Positions 43,051 through 54,310 of a stretch of 64,000 nt of DNA are shown in pieces. The position numbers were made by a program, and so were the translations under genes. The notes under the pieces are model-generated. The model saw only the letters and a list, made by a program, of their open reading frames with translations. It was not told where the DNA came from and searched no databases. The stretch is from Agapetus fuscipes (taxonomy: Eukaryota; Arthropoda; Insecta; Trichoptera; Glossosomatidae), in assembly GCA_951799405.1 (NCBI GenBank), contig OX637332.1:18295001-18359000 (forward strand), written 5' to 3'. Each line of letters starts with the position of its first letter. The first letter of the stretch is position 1.

Positions 43051-43423
43051 GGAGATACTTAATGTCTTCTGCTTGCAGCTATTTACCAACATTCTGGGAG
43101 CCTGAGACCGCCAATCTAGGAATCCGGGTTGCACCTCATCCTACTACCTGTGATCAGGATTGAATGCACTTACTAATCAAGTTCCATGTGAATAATTGAA
43201 GGGTTCGCGAATTATTTAATCAAGCCGGGCGCGCTGCCTCGCCCGGTGAGGGAAGGAATTCCGATAGGGAAAACTTTCAGATCGGCACCTATCAATTGGG
43301 TAGAAAACATAATATTGATACAAGAATGTTGCCGTGAGGCTCGAGTTTAACCTTTTACCAAGTGAGATAGTAATGGAGTAGGAAAACTTTAAGAATCTCC
43401 ACTTCCATTTACATCAGCTAGGT
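43051..43423. other. Unassigned with a GC-rich single-copy island
   Basis: 43,205-43,300 contains GCGAATTATTTAATCAAGCC next to GGGCGCGCTGCCTCGCCCGG. No ORF. Confidence 0.35.
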
Positions 43424-43812
43424 ATAATCTAAGTTGCAAAGATAAAGAACATTAATATTTTTTAGTTTTGATCTGTTAACACAGTGAAAGTCCATTTTTA
43501 TAAATATTTAAAAATATAAATGGTAAAACATTGTTAAAAAAAAAAGAATAAAGTGAATTAAAACAATGTTTTACCATTTATATTTTTAAATATTTATAAA
43601 GAACATTATTTTAAGATTCATATTAAATGCATTCCCATAAACAGTTCACGCTTACACATGCCGCATGTGGACATACAGCATAAAAAACAATATCAAATCA
43701 ACATTAACCCTGCAACTCTTGCCGACCTTCCCTGAAACAGAGATGAAATTGGCGAAAATAAACATTTTTTTACACTATGGGTGGGTAGCTTCATACCAAC
43801 CTATTAATCAAG
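43424..43812 (-). repeat. R1 repeat interrupted by a P1 element
   Basis: GGTATAATCTAAGTTGCAAAG at the tail side; resumes at 43,596 and runs to CCTATTAATCAAGGAAAC. The insertion is bounded by a 13-bp duplication. Confidence 0.9.
43455..43595 (+). mobile_element. P1 mini-element, palindromic, 13-bp target duplication
   Basis: ATAAAGAACATTA flanks it at 43,442-43,454 and 43,596-43,608. The 141 bp are the P1 end GATCTGTTAACACAGTGAAA plus arms of about 39 bp (AATGGTAAAACATTGTT against AACAATGTTTTACCATT) around an A-rich spacer. It lacks the hammerhead core and any coding sequence. Confidence 0.9.
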
Positions 43813-45764
43813 GAAACGTGAAAAATAAAAATCAGTTACTTTAAATTCCTTCTTTAGTTCACATTAATACAAGTTTGTAGCTGAGGTAAATACTCAATAC
43901 AATCTTCAATTACCCAACGGCTCGTGGTGGTTGATGGCATTTGTGATGAAACGCAGCATCGCTGCCTCTCCAACGCCTTCTCTTCTTGCCCCATTCTCAC
44001 GATATTCTACCACCACTCCATAAGCTTACGCTCCATAGTATCTGTCATCACAACCATTTCTCCAAGGTTCCGTTGGTCACTGGATGTGACTAACCCAATT
44101 CAGCTGTCTGTATTTTATATGATCAGTTTATGTCTAAGCTGGTGTGGCAATTTTTACTATTTAGGCTTTAAAATTAAACATAATTGGAACAACATGCAAT
44201 GTTCACACTTTCAGCAATATTTTACATTTGTAGACTTTTCCATATGTTTCAAATAAGACTCCAAAAAAGCAGTCCAAATATTCTAACTCTTAGTATTTTT
44301 TTAAAGAAAGCTGAAAGTGGAAGTTTTATACCGATGTTGTACATACGAGTATACCTAACCTTTGTTTGACCATCGCAGTCGAATATTGTACTAATAACAG
44401 TCGATCATTTTTGAAAGCCTAAAAGGTGGCTGCTCCAATTATATGATGGCATATTGCGCGAGATGGATCTAGAAAGCATAACTGAAAGGTATTTGAATGA
44501 ACTTGTAAAATTTAGCAACTTTAGTATGATCAAGAGTCATGAGAATGGGTATTAAAATCATAAGCTGATATTCCAATATTCCGATAGCGTTATCAACTGA
44601 GCTTGATGAGAAATCAGATATATCTGAAAAGTGTGAAATTAACGTCTTGTTTCTCGTTTTGTTCCATAAACTCTTACATATTGGCCTCACTTAAGCCTCA
44701 TAATTGATTAAAATATGGAAATTATAAGACAAAACTCTGCGTTGAACGTTAACCTCCATTACATTTAATCTGAAATGTACACTTTTAACAATGCGAAAGT
44801 TTAAAATAAGTCAATAGATGGGGTGCCGTAAATCCGTCTATAGAGTGCGACCTCCCCCTTGCCCCCCCCAGCGGCGAGGCGGTTAATTTTCTCCCCGGGA
44901 CAACTTATTTCTAAAACTTAGGGCACTTTGCGCCTTCTCTTGGTAGAGACACATCGACAGCTACTATTCGCTAGGCGTTCACAACTGCATATAAACTGTG
45001 TGAAGCTTTTGTCTGAAGCTTTGAGACGCTGCATTTCATATGAAAGATTTAATGGGTGGATGAAATTTTATACTGTAACCATCCAAGGACAAAAATTGTC
45101 GGAAGGCTGATAAAAAGATGAACGGATGACAAAGCCCAGTCAATGGTTAAAGAATGGTTTCGTATGCTCAAGACGTCGAAGAACTTTTAAGAGATCCACA
45201 TTAAAGGAAACAAGGTGTCCATAAGAGCAGAAAAAAGAAAGAAGAAAGAGGAATGAAGAAAGATAAAAGAAGAAAAACTAATGAGGAAAAATACATTAAT
45301 ATGATCATTGATCTATAATTCTAAAAATATGATTAGAACAGATAATTGTTTAAAAGTGTTTATGTACATTTTATTCAATTTTAAACACTGTAGAGGCGCA
45401 AAGTTTCAAACTCATTAATTTTATTCAAAACGTGAACCAATCGGCAATTTGTCGTAAATTAAAAATGTCAAATTTTCATTGGGGCCTGTCTGAAATCGTG
45501 ATTTATGCTGAGGTCAACTTTTATCAATTGATTACTTTATTGGCGCTTTTACAAACAATACGATAATGCTGATAAACTGAAAAATAAATTGAACGGAGGC
45601 CCAGTTATAATGTAGCAATGAATGAAAGTAATATTCCTTTCTCATTTATATTCGTTTCAGAGAAAATCATCTGACGTTTTTTAAAATATAAAAAATAAAA
45701 CACTTTAATACTCCCAAAAACGGTTCTTTTTACAAATATTTATTATTTTACAGAGAAAGATGAA
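43813..45764. other. Unassigned
   Basis: 43,920-44,110 and 44,820-45,190 are GC-balanced with short ORFs not recognised. 44,850-44,885 is a C-rich tract (CCTCCCCCTTGCCCCCCC). Confidence 0.35.
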
Positions 45765-45890
45765 CTAAGCTGCATTTGCGCTTATTTGAGGTTCGGGCTT
45801 ATTTTGTTAGCAAAAAATATAAAAATTAGTGCACGCTTAAGCATGTTTTAGTTCACATGAAATTGGAACCATTAATCGTTGCAACTGAAT
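45765..45890 (+). repeat. R1 repeat, strongly diverged
   Basis: TTTGAGGTTCGGGCTTATT, GTGCACGCTTAAGCATG, ATCGTTGCAACTGAATAAT. Confidence 0.45.
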
Positions 45891-47510
45891 AATATGCTCA
45901 CTCCTATATTTCAATTGAATTTAAAATTTGTTTTCAAAAAAGTATTTTATTTTAGAATTGATACGTAATTTGTAAAAAATATTTTTTTACTGTGTGCGCT
46001 ACCAAACTCTTAAAAACATAAATTTTAGATTTCTAAATACAATACATAAATCTTACTTGACTTTTCGAATTATCTTTTGAAAAAAACAAAGTATCTAAAC
46101 GCACATATTTTAACAGCTTCGCCGCACAGATTTACACGACACAATATCGTCACAAGGCTATTACTTTTTAGCGTTTCACAGTTGGACATTACATAGGTGC
46201 GAGGTGGGAATATTTTTTTACGGCCACGCCGCTAAAATGAATTACTCCCTGCTTTCCCGTTAAATGCTTAGCCCCGTGATTTCAGCCCCAGAAATGATTT
46301 GCCAATGGCGGCCGTAATCGATTTTTGGATTACAATGCCCTCGGTAGCGTCAGCATTAAAATAATTCAAATCGGCACCCACGCTTGTATTTTTAATGTTT
46401 TAATTCGGCCCCCGTACACCGCGGCCCAGACTCGCCGACAATTATCATTCAAACTCTCTGGAATTGGGTTTTGAAACGTATGTAGATGTTGAGCAACCGT
46501 CCTTCGTTAACAAAACATGAAAATTTTGAGTTTTTCTACTATACTTTTAAAAATATCTGGCCTCATTCTGCAATTGTATGTAAGGTTGTTTGTTTTATTT
46601 ATTATTGACCAATTTATTTTCTTTCTTTGTTTATATATTTTTTCACAGTTTTTAAAGAAATAAAAATATTTTTAACCGTATTAAAATTGACTGAAAAACT
46701 GAATATTTTACATTTTGGAGTGTTTATCTAACAAATTAATGTATTTTAAACGCAAAAAAAAGGTAATGAATTGTTGTTGACTCGAAAATTATATAATAAT
46801 TTGAATTTGAATTTAATGGCAATTTTTAAGCGAGATAAACAATGTTTTCAAAAGTAAATATATATTAAAGTTTTAAAATGTTGGTTCACTCTATTACCTG
46901 TTCTGGAAAGATCGTGGGTTGATTTTCCTTTACACAGAAAATTAGGTGACTTTGTCGGGACGATGACCTGAGTAAAAGAAATAGAAAAAAAACATCATTT
47001 GATTTTTTATTTAAAATGAATATTGCATGATTATACTTTTCCAAGAAAAAATCATTTTAATTTTTCATTAACGCTGTTTCCATCCTAAGTTATTTCCTAG
47101 AAAATAGTGAGAGTGCCACAATCAAAGCGTATGAAACTTGCTTGGCCCCAGCTAATTGCAATAAAGCCTTGCGATTGATTGTATAATAATGACTAACGAG
47201 GACTCATGCGCAAAGAGTTTGTATGCAGCCCTCGCCTCTGGCTCTTTTAACTGTTGACACAAAATTAACCAACTCCGAGAACGCAATGAGCTCCTGGAAG
47301 CCAATAGCGTAACTTTGTCACATCATGGAAAGTTCTTAATACGACCATATCTTCATAAATAAGACATTTTTGAATAAGAATTGATATTCTTTTAAAATCT
47401 GTGAGACGATTAGAAAGTAAATAATATTTATTTTATTCTCAAGAACAAATATAGAAAACCGTTCTTGAAATCATTAAATTTGTGTGAAAAAAATTATATG
47501 TACTCAGGTC
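45891..47510. other. Unassigned with single-copy islands
   Basis: 46,150-46,450 (GCCAATGGCGGCCGTAATCG, GGTAGCGTCAGCATTAAAAT) and 47,095-47,205 (CAGCTAATTGCAATAAAGCC, GCGATTGATTG) are GC-balanced and non-coding. They may be conserved regulatory DNA (inference). Confidence 0.35.
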
Positions 47511-47738
47511 AAATATATCGTCACCGTAAAGGTAAAACTAAACAAGTGCTGACTCACTGATTTGAGAGATCGTGGACAATATACTTTTGTGAGTGTAACT
47601 TCTCTAAAAAGGTCTAATCAACAGGATTTTCACACTTCTTCAGTGTTTTGTTTGTAGAAAAAAGGAAAAAAAATGAATTCATCTGAGAAACTCAGATTAG
47701 CTCCTTATGTCACGTACTGAGTTTTTACTTTATGGTAT

Positions 47739-47999
47739 TGTAACGAGATGGATTTGTTTGTTAGGTAAAATGGAACATGAGATTTGAATTTGAATGAAAA
47801 GGAAAACAAAAGAATATAAGAGAGAGAGAAAGAAGCTTGCCTGGCGTGAGAGCCACAAGCCTGTGTAATTAAGAATAATTAATATTATTGTGCTGTGGTT
47901 TATTGTGTATACATTGTGAAAGGAATAAAAATAAACATATTAAAGTGGCTGTTAATTATTAATTGTGTCAATCAGCAGGACAGAGGAAAAACCCTCACA
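47739..47999 (+). repeat. 5' LTR
   Basis: Starts TGTAACGAGATGG and ends CCCTCACA. Compared with the 3' LTR there are a few substitutions, clustered near 47,865-47,880, and a 2-bp indel near the end, so the insertion is not brand-new. Confidence 0.92.
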
Positions 48000-48002
48000 T
48001 TT

Positions 48003-48014
48003 TGGCGCCCAACG
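48003..48014 (+). promoter_or_regulatory. Primer-binding site
   Basis: TGGCGCCCAACG starts 3 nt after the LTR. TGGCGCCC pairs with the 3' end of a Lys-type tRNA (GGGCGCCA); the last 4 nt diverge, so the tRNA is not certain. Confidence 0.75.
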
Positions 48015-48497
48015 TAAAAGAAAAAATCTGTAAATGAAATTCCTATGAAGAAAATTTTTCACAAACAAAAACAAATGACAGTCGATTTCAACAAATGACA
48101 TTGAAAACAATACAATATATGAAATAATTAAAATTGGACAGATTTATGGTTGTGAAAGCATAATGGAAAGCATCAACACGTTTAAAAGCTATTGAAGGCA
48201 TCAACTTATACAATTTAAAACAAGAAATTGCAAGATTTAAAAAGCTGTTTTGAAAATATTGAACGGCTGTTTTGAAAATATTGAAGGCGAGAGAATTCAA
48301 ATTACCTACCTACGTTCAGAAGAAATGAACATTTAAAAATCGAACGTCGCGGGAGAATGAAGAATGGATATGAACCAGTTTGTTTCAAATCAGTTTAGAT
48401 AAATATATATAGATGGTGTTATATTTAATTTGTATGAAAAGTTTTTTTTTCAATGAAATGATTTTTTTTAATTGCATAAATTGAAAATATACAGCAA

Positions 48498-49442
48498 ATG
48501 ACGAAATCTAAAAAAATAAATAATAAAAAGGATTTAGAAAGTAACACAATGGAGTCCATAAATTTTGATCCTCTCAAATTAAAAATATCTTTTAATGGTG
48601 AAAGTGAACCAAATGAATTTATAATAAGGTTAGAAGAATTAGCCAAAGTCTACAAATTAAAATTAGATTATTTGGTAGAGTGTATGCCTATATTTTTAAC
48701 AGATTTTCCGTTAACGTGGTACAGAGCAATTAACTGTGAATTTGATTGGAAAATTTTTAAAACCAAATTCTTACAACAATTTGAAAAATATGACTTTCAA
48801 AGGAATCTTAAGTTAGAAATTTTAAATATGGTACAAGGTCATGATAATGCATCTGTTTATATTTTAAAGGTAAAATCAAAAAATAATTTATTAAATAAAA
48901 GAATGCATGATAAAGAACTTATGGACATAATAATTCATGGATTGTCAGAAAAATATGCAACTTTACTGACAACATCTGAAATTAAAAATACAGAGGAATT
49001 ATCTACAATATGTAGCAAGTTTGAATCATTTATAAAATTTAATGAATGTAAAAATTTAAATGTAATGAATGACACAAAAGAGAAAAATGTAATGCAAAAA
49101 TGCAATTTTTGTAATAAATTAGGACATGATGAAATAGATTGTTGGACTAAAAATAGAAAATTAGATTACATACAGAATAAATGTAGAAGTTTCACAAATA
49201 ATATAGTATGCCACTTTTGTAATAAAAGAGGACATGTGGAAAGAAATTGTTTTATAAAAAATGGAAATTTTAAAAAACACACAGTAATCTGTTACTCATG
49301 TAAGCGTACAGGACATGTACAAAAAGATTGTTTTGTTAAAAATAAAAAAAGTGATTATACAGACAAAACAAAAATGAACAGAAATATAAATATACAAAAC
49401 AGAACAAATACGACATACAATAGTAATTCAAAAAACTTGTAG
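48498..49442 (+). CDS. gag: Gag polyprotein
   Basis: 314 residues. It forms the particle and binds element RNA in the cytoplasm. The N-terminal two-thirds is a retrotransposon Gag-like helical region (LTWYRAI and KTKFLQQFEKYDF, about residues 72-97). Three CCHC zinc knuckles follow: CNFCNKLGHDEIDC (about 201-214), CHFCNKRGHVERNC (about 238-251) and CYSCKRTGHVQKDC (about 265-278). Three knuckles is more than many insect gypsy elements have. The start is the first ATG of the open frame, after a 500-bp leader that contains a 20-bp tandem duplication near 48,240-48,285. The stop overlaps the pol frame. Confidence 0.93.
   Translation: MTKSKKINNKKDLESNTMESINFDPLKLKISFNGESEPNEFIIRLEELAKVYKLKLDYLVECMPIFLTDFPLTWYRAINCEFDWKIFKTKFLQQFEKYDFQRNLKLEILNMVQGHDNASVYILKVKSKNNLLNKRMHDKELMDIIIHGLSEKYATLLTTSEIKNTEELSTICSKFESFIKFNECKNLNVMNDTKEKNVMQKCNFCNKLGHDEIDCWTKNRKLDYIQNKCRSFTNNIVCHFCNKRGHVERNCFIKNGNFKKHTVICYSCKRTGHVQKDCFVKNKKSDYTDKTKMNRNINIQNRTNTTYNSNSKNL
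49430..49436 (+). promoter_or_regulatory. -1 ribosomal frameshift site
   Basis: A AAA AAC lies in gag frame (codons 312 AAA and 313 AAC), two codons before the gag stop. A -1 slip enters the pol frame, which is open from here through the first pol ATG at 49,478. TTGTA (49,437-49,441) and TACAA (49,458-49,462) could close a small downstream stem. Confidence 0.8.
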
Positions 49443-49477
49443 ATAGTCGGCCTTCAGTACAAACACAAAAATCAGAA

Positions 49478-52400
49478 ATGAAGAGCTGGCTTAATTTCAT
49501 TCAAATTTTTAATAAAAATTATCAAATTGCACCACTCATTTTTGCTAAACAATTTGATAAAAGACCATTTTTAACAGTAAATATTGAGAACAAAAATTTT
49601 ACAGGTTTACTAGATTCAGGTGCATCTAATTCTGCAATCAATGAAAAAACATTTGATTATTTTTTACAAAGAAATTACAAAATTATAAAAACCCATGATA
49701 ATATCTCGTTAGCAAATGGTAAAAATATAAAAATACTTGGTAAAATAAATTTAGAGGTAAAATGTGACAATCAAATAAAACATGTAGATTTTTATGTTTT
49801 ACAAGGTTTACAACAAGACATAATTTTTGGAATAGATTTTTGGATAAAATTTGAATTAGAACCGAGTTTAATAAGTAAAATTACATATTCAAATATTAGT
49901 GAATTAGGTAAAATTACAAATAGAACTAAATTAACAGATAACCAATTACAGCAATTAAAAACAATAGAAAATGATTTCAAGGACATCTCTTATGAAAAAA
50001 TAGGCTTAGGATGCACAAACCTCATTGAACACAGAATTCAGACAGAAGGTCCTCCAATAAAACAAAAGTATTATCCACTCAGTCCAGCAAGACAGAGACA
50101 GGTTAACACAGAGTTAGATAAAATGTTAAAAGAAGGTATAGTTGAACAATCCAAATCTTCGTGGTCCAGTCCTGTTGTGATTGTAATTAAAAAGGATGGA
50201 ACGCCTAGATTCTGTTTGGACTCTAGAAGACTCAATGAAGTAACAAAACGAGATAACTATCCCATTCCAAATTTAAATCAAGTTTTAGCAAATTTACGAA
50301 ATGCCAAATATATCTCTTCAATAGATTTAAGCAAGGCGTTTTGGCAAATTCCACTAGAAGAATCGTCCAAAGAAAAAACTGCCTTCGTCGAACCAAATAG
50401 AGGGTTGTTTCAATTCACAAAAATGCCGTTCGGTTTAAAAAATTCAAGTTCTGAAACACAGCGTTTATTAGACAAGTTATTTGGACCTAAATTTGATACT
50501 AACATATTTTGTTATATCGATGACTTAATTATTATTAACGAAGATTTCAATTCACATTTAAATTTATTAAAACAAGTTAAAAATATATTACAAGAAGCAG
50601 GGTTAACGGTAAAATTTTCAAAATGTGAATTTTGCAAAGATAGTTTAAAATATTTGGGATACATTATTGATGAAAATGGATTAAGGCCAGATTCAAATAA
50701 AGTCAAGATTATAGAGGAATATCCTTCACCGAAAAATGTAAAACAACTACGAATGTTTTTAGGTTTGGTAGGATTTTATAGAAAAGTTATACGAAACTGC
50801 AGTGAGATATCATATCCACTAAATAAATTATTGAGAGGTAAAAAAGGTCAGAACAATTTTAATTGGTCAAAAGAATCTGAGGATGCATTTAATAATTTAA
50901 AATTAGCCTTAAGCACAGCCCCTGTATTAATATGTCCGGATTTCACAAAAGATTTTTTTTTACACACTGATGCCAGTAAAAATCAAGTAGCTTCAGTATT
51001 AAACCAAAATATCAATGGGTCTGAAAAGCCAATAGCATATTTTTCAAGAAGTTTGACAGTTAGAGAACAAAACTATTCGACATCAGAACGTGAGCTTCTT
51101 GCCATTGTAGAGTCAATTGAACATTTTCGATCTTATCTAGATGGGATGAAATTCAAGGTAATAACTGATCATATGGCATTAAAATTCTTGAATAAAATAT
51201 CAAATCCAACAGGTAGATTAGCAAGATGGGCCATGAGACTTTCACAGTATGAATTTGAGATTGAGCATAGAAAAGGGAAAGAACATACAGTGCCAGATGT
51301 ATTATCTAGGATTCCTGGTACTAAAGAAATGGAAGTAATAAATTCAAATATTGCAGATCCTTGGTATAATAATATCGCAGAAGGATGTACAAAAACACCA
51401 TACAAATACAAAAAATTCAAAATGGTAGATAATAAATTATTTAAACTAATAAATGATGATAATCCTTTCACAGAGGAATATAATTGGAAAGAGATACCTA
51501 TTATAGACAATAGATTAACTATAATAAAGAATCATCATGATAATGGACATGTAGGTATTTTTAAAACTTATAAATACATATCAAGATGTTACTATTGGAA
51601 AAATATGTATGCAGATATAAAAAGTTTTATAAATAAATGTCAAAAATGTAAAATGTATAAGCCGAATAATTTACCTCCAGCAGGAAAAATGGAAAATAGA
51701 AAAAGAGTGGATAGACCGTTAAAAATGTTGAGTATTGATTTGATAGGACCATTACCAAAATCAAGTACGGGCTATATACATATATTATCAATAATAGATG
51801 TTTTTACCAAATATTGTTGGTTATTTCCTTTAAGAAGAGCTACTACAGAAGAAATAGTAAAATTAATAGAAAATAAAATATTTTTAACAGAAGGAGTACC
51901 GCAAACGATAATAACAGATAATGGAAAGAATTTAAAGTCTAATGCATTTAAAGATTTTATGTACTCATATGGAGTACAGAAAATATTTTATACAACTTTA
52001 TATACTCCCATGTGCAATAATGTAGAGACATATAATAGAACAATAGGATACACATTAGCTATTTTTGTTGAAAATGAACAAAGAAAATGGGATACTTTCT
52101 TAGATTCAGTACAAAGCATAATAAATAATACAGTCAATTTAGCAACAGGATACACACCTAATGTATTAGCAAGAGGTAGGGAGATTGTACTAAATGGTGA
52201 AATTCATGGTGAAATAGTAAATGATGAAATAGAATCAAAGGAAGATTTAGATAAATATAGAGATATGCATAAAGATAAAATGAAGGAATTAAACACATTA
52301 TACAAAATAGTTACAGAAAATTTATGGGATGCATATAATAAAAATGCAAATTATTATAATAAAGGTAGATCAAATCGTGTCTATGATCAAGGGGATATTG

Positions 52401-52579
52401 TATGGCGTAAAAATTTCATACAATCAAATGCAGGGAAATACTTCTGTACAAAGTTGGCTCCAAAATTTGTCAAAGCCAGAATAGAAAAGAAAGTTAGCAA
52501 GATAGTCTATGTATTAAAAGATATAGACACAAATGTTATAAATAAATATCACATCAAGGACATAATCAAATTAGATTAA
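49478..52579 (+). CDS. pol: Pol polyprotein (PR-RT-RH-IN)
   Basis: 1,033 residues from the first ATG; translated Pol probably begins at the frameshift near 49,436. Domains in order: aspartic protease with LLDSGAS (catalytic D46); reverse transcriptase with CYIDD (Y346-D349) and a GLKNSS region; RNase H with LHTDAS near 495; integrase zinc finger HH-CC from about 685 (HHDNGHVG) to CQKC near 722; integrase catalytic D754, D814 and E850, with D-35-E spacing. All catalytic residues are present and there is no internal stop. The end, KYHIKDIIK, lacks a recognisable chromodomain. It copies element RNA to DNA and inserts it. Confidence 0.96.
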   Translation: MKSWLNFIQIFNKNYQIAPLIFAKQFDKRPFLTVNIENKNFTGLLDSGASNSAINEKTFDYFLQRNYKIIKTHDNISLANGKNIKILGKINLEVKCDNQIKHVDFYVLQGLQQDIIFGIDFWIKFELEPSLISKITYSNISELGKITNRTKLTDNQLQQLKTIENDFKDISYEKIGLGCTNLIEHRIQTEGPPIKQKYYPLSPARQRQVNTELDKMLKEGIVEQSKSSWSSPVVIVIKKDGTPRFCLDSRRLNEVTKRDNYPIPNLNQVLANLRNAKYISSIDLSKAFWQIPLEESSKEKTAFVEPNRGLFQFTKMPFGLKNSSSETQRLLDKLFGPKFDTNIFCYIDDLIIINEDFNSHLNLLKQVKNILQEAGLTVKFSKCEFCKDSLKYLGYIIDENGLRPDSNKVKIIEEYPSPKNVKQLRMFLGLVGFYRKVIRNCSEISYPLNKLLRGKKGQNNFNWSKESEDAFNNLKLALSTAPVLICPDFTKDFFLHTDASKNQVASVLNQNINGSEKPIAYFSRSLTVREQNYSTSERELLAIVESIEHFRSYLDGMKFKVITDHMALKFLNKISNPTGRLARWAMRLSQYEFEIEHRKGKEHTVPDVLSRIPGTKEMEVINSNIADPWYNNIAEGCTKTPYKYKKFKMVDNKLFKLINDDNPFTEEYNWKEIPIIDNRLTIIKNHHDNGHVGIFKTYKYISRCYYWKNMYADIKSFINKCQKCKMYKPNNLPPAGKMENRKRVDRPLKMLSIDLIGPLPKSSTGYIHILSIIDVFTKYCWLFPLRRATTEEIVKLIENKIFLTEGVPQTIITDNGKNLKSNAFKDFMYSYGVQKIFYTTLYTPMCNNVETYNRTIGYTLAIFVENEQRKWDTFLDSVQSIINNTVNLATGYTPNVLARGREIVLNGEIHGEIVNDEIESKEDLDKYRDMHKDKMKELNTLYKIVTENLWDAYNKNANYYNKGRSNRVYDQGDIVWRKNFIQSNAGKYFCTKLAPKFVKARIEKKVSKIVYVLKDIDTNVINKYHIKDIIKLD

Positions 52580-53209
52580 AAAAAAACATATTTTCATGTG
52601 TATGAAAAATTTGAGGTGATGAATGATACGGTGAAAGTTGATATAAAAGTGATCAGTGAAAGAATGAATTATGAAATATTGCATGAATGAAGGTATGAAA
52701 CATAAATTAAACAAAGTATTACATATGAAGGTAAAGTTTTTTAAAAAAAATTGATGGATTGATAAATTTATTAATGAAAAATAAATTTGAAATAAATTTA
52801 AATATTGGGAAAGATGTGATACATGTTTAAAAAAAAAAAAAAAATGAATTGATTAATAAACTGGTGAATGTTTATTATGTATTGTTATTTGATTATTTTG
52901 AATTGTTGAATTAAGTATTTAAAAAAAAAAACAAATATTTGTTTATAATATTGAATATGAAATTTGTGTTAAAAAAAAAAATATATATTAATTTTAGTAT
53001 GAAAATAATTGGTATTGTTAAAAAAGGTATTAATGACTGAATAATGTATCAGAAACAGGTTTTTTTTTTATTTTCATATTTTTGAAATTTATCCTTAAAA
53101 TAAAACAAAATATGTGGCGCCGGCTGAGCATTATGATACATTATTTACTCATTGTAAAAGAAAAAAAAAATTGGGAATGTTTTTTTTTTATGAGAGGAAG
53201 GAGGTGTAT
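52580..53209 (+). other. 3' untranslated region with polypurine tract
   Basis: AT-rich, with many poly-A and poly-T runs and no env-like frame. GAGAGGAAGGAGG at 53,192-53,204 is the polypurine tract that primes plus-strand synthesis; TGTAT separates it from the LTR as drawn. Confidence 0.8.
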
Positions 53210-53472
53210 TGTAACGAGATGGATTTGTTTGTTAGGTAAAATGGAACATGAGATTTGAATTTGAATGAAAAGGAAAACAAAAGAATATAAGAGAGAGAGA
53301 AAGAAGCTTGCCTGGCGTGAGAGCCAGAAGCATGTGAATTTTGTTATAATTAATATTATTGTGCTGTGGTTTATTGTGTATACATTGTGAAAGGAATAAA
53401 AATAAACATATTAAAGTGGCTGTTAATTATTAATTGTGTCAATCAGCAGGACAGAGAGGAAAAACCCTCACA
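53210..53472 (+). repeat. 3' LTR
   Basis: Same ends as the 5' LTR. GGAATAAAAATAAACATATT near 53,392 could be the polyadenylation region. Confidence 0.92.
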
Positions 53473-53490
53473 GTATCGATAATTATGTAT

Positions 53491-53934
53491 AATAAAGGTA
53501 AATTTCTTTTATGAAAATAAGAACAAGTGTAAAGAAAATTTTAAGGATTTAAAATTCAAATAAACCTTTTATGCTTAAAAGTATGAACTTACATTTAATA
53601 TTAGAAAAAAGTTTCAAAATAAGAAATATTTTCATTTCAACACGGCCGTTGCATTATGACCATTACGCAACGGGCTAAAAGAAATGTATGGCTTTATGAT
53701 ACCGTTAGATCGTATTGAGTAAATAACCAAACGGGAGTCGAAAAAAGCATTTTTTAAGCCCTTTAGTTACGCCATTAGCTTGTATTGGATTGCGAATTCA
53801 GTCACGTCAGTGTCTACAAGTGTAAAGGTATCTAGTGTGGAAATAAAACGCGAGGGTGCATCTACGCTGATGGTTATTTTTTTTATTCCATTGTTCATTT
53901 CAATTTAAAAAAATACAACTGAAGGTGACTAGGA
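53491..53934. other. Unassigned
   Basis: 53,640-53,850 is GC-balanced and single-copy; no ORF recognised. Confidence 0.35.
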
Positions 53935-54310
53935 TGACCGATCGATAGCTCAGTTGGTGTTTGCATTCCATGCCCAAAGCTTGAGCTCAAATCCCGCCGA
54001 GGGAGTCAGAAATCATTTCCTATTTCGGTTATTATTTCAAACCTTTAATAGAAAAACCGACAAGATTTAGTCAGCCTTTACAAAAAAATGAGGACCAGGC
54101 CACTCAGGATCTCGGAAACTCCTTCTTCAACTGAAATGGTTGGTGTATGTTCGGCTCCCTCACTTGTAATTACAAAAAAGCTTCAACTCGCCAAATGTGA
54201 CTATTTTGATGAGAACGTGTCAAAAAGTTATACTAGGTTACAGTTAACTTATATAAAGTAACACTACGAATATACATAATATATATTATATATTATGTAG
54301 CTTAGTGGCG
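53935..54310 (+). mobile_element. S2 SINE, full length, expanded 3' end
   Basis: GACCGATCGATAGCTCAGTT, AAATCCCGCCGAGGG, CAGGATCTCGGAAACTCC, GTTATACTAGGTTACAG, then an inserted AT-rich stretch before TGTAGCTTAGTGGCG, which starts a tandem repeat. Confidence 0.8.

Larger units (their letters stand above)
47739..53472 (+). mobile_element. Ty3/gypsy LTR retrotransposon, nearly intact
   Basis: 5,734 bp with LTRs of 261 and 263 bp, primer site, gag, pol and polypurine tract. GTAT flanks both sides (47,735-47,738 and 53,473-53,476); the unfilled paralogous site at 37,300-37,310 has it once. Order protease-reverse transcriptase-RNase H-integrase defines the Ty3/gypsy group. No env is seen after pol. 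Confidence 0.95.
47511..53490. repeat. MITE-F copy split by the LTR retrotransposon
   Basis: Left part 47,511-47,738 (GTAAAACTAAACAAGTGC, ATTTGAGAGATCGTGG, TCACGTACTGAGTTTTTACT) and right part 53,477-53,490 (CGATAATTATG) rejoin to match 37,075-37,335. Confidence 0.75.

Noticed and set aside
52580..53209. env gene after pol
   Set aside because: Only short AT-rich frames with many stops; no membrane or surface-protein pattern.
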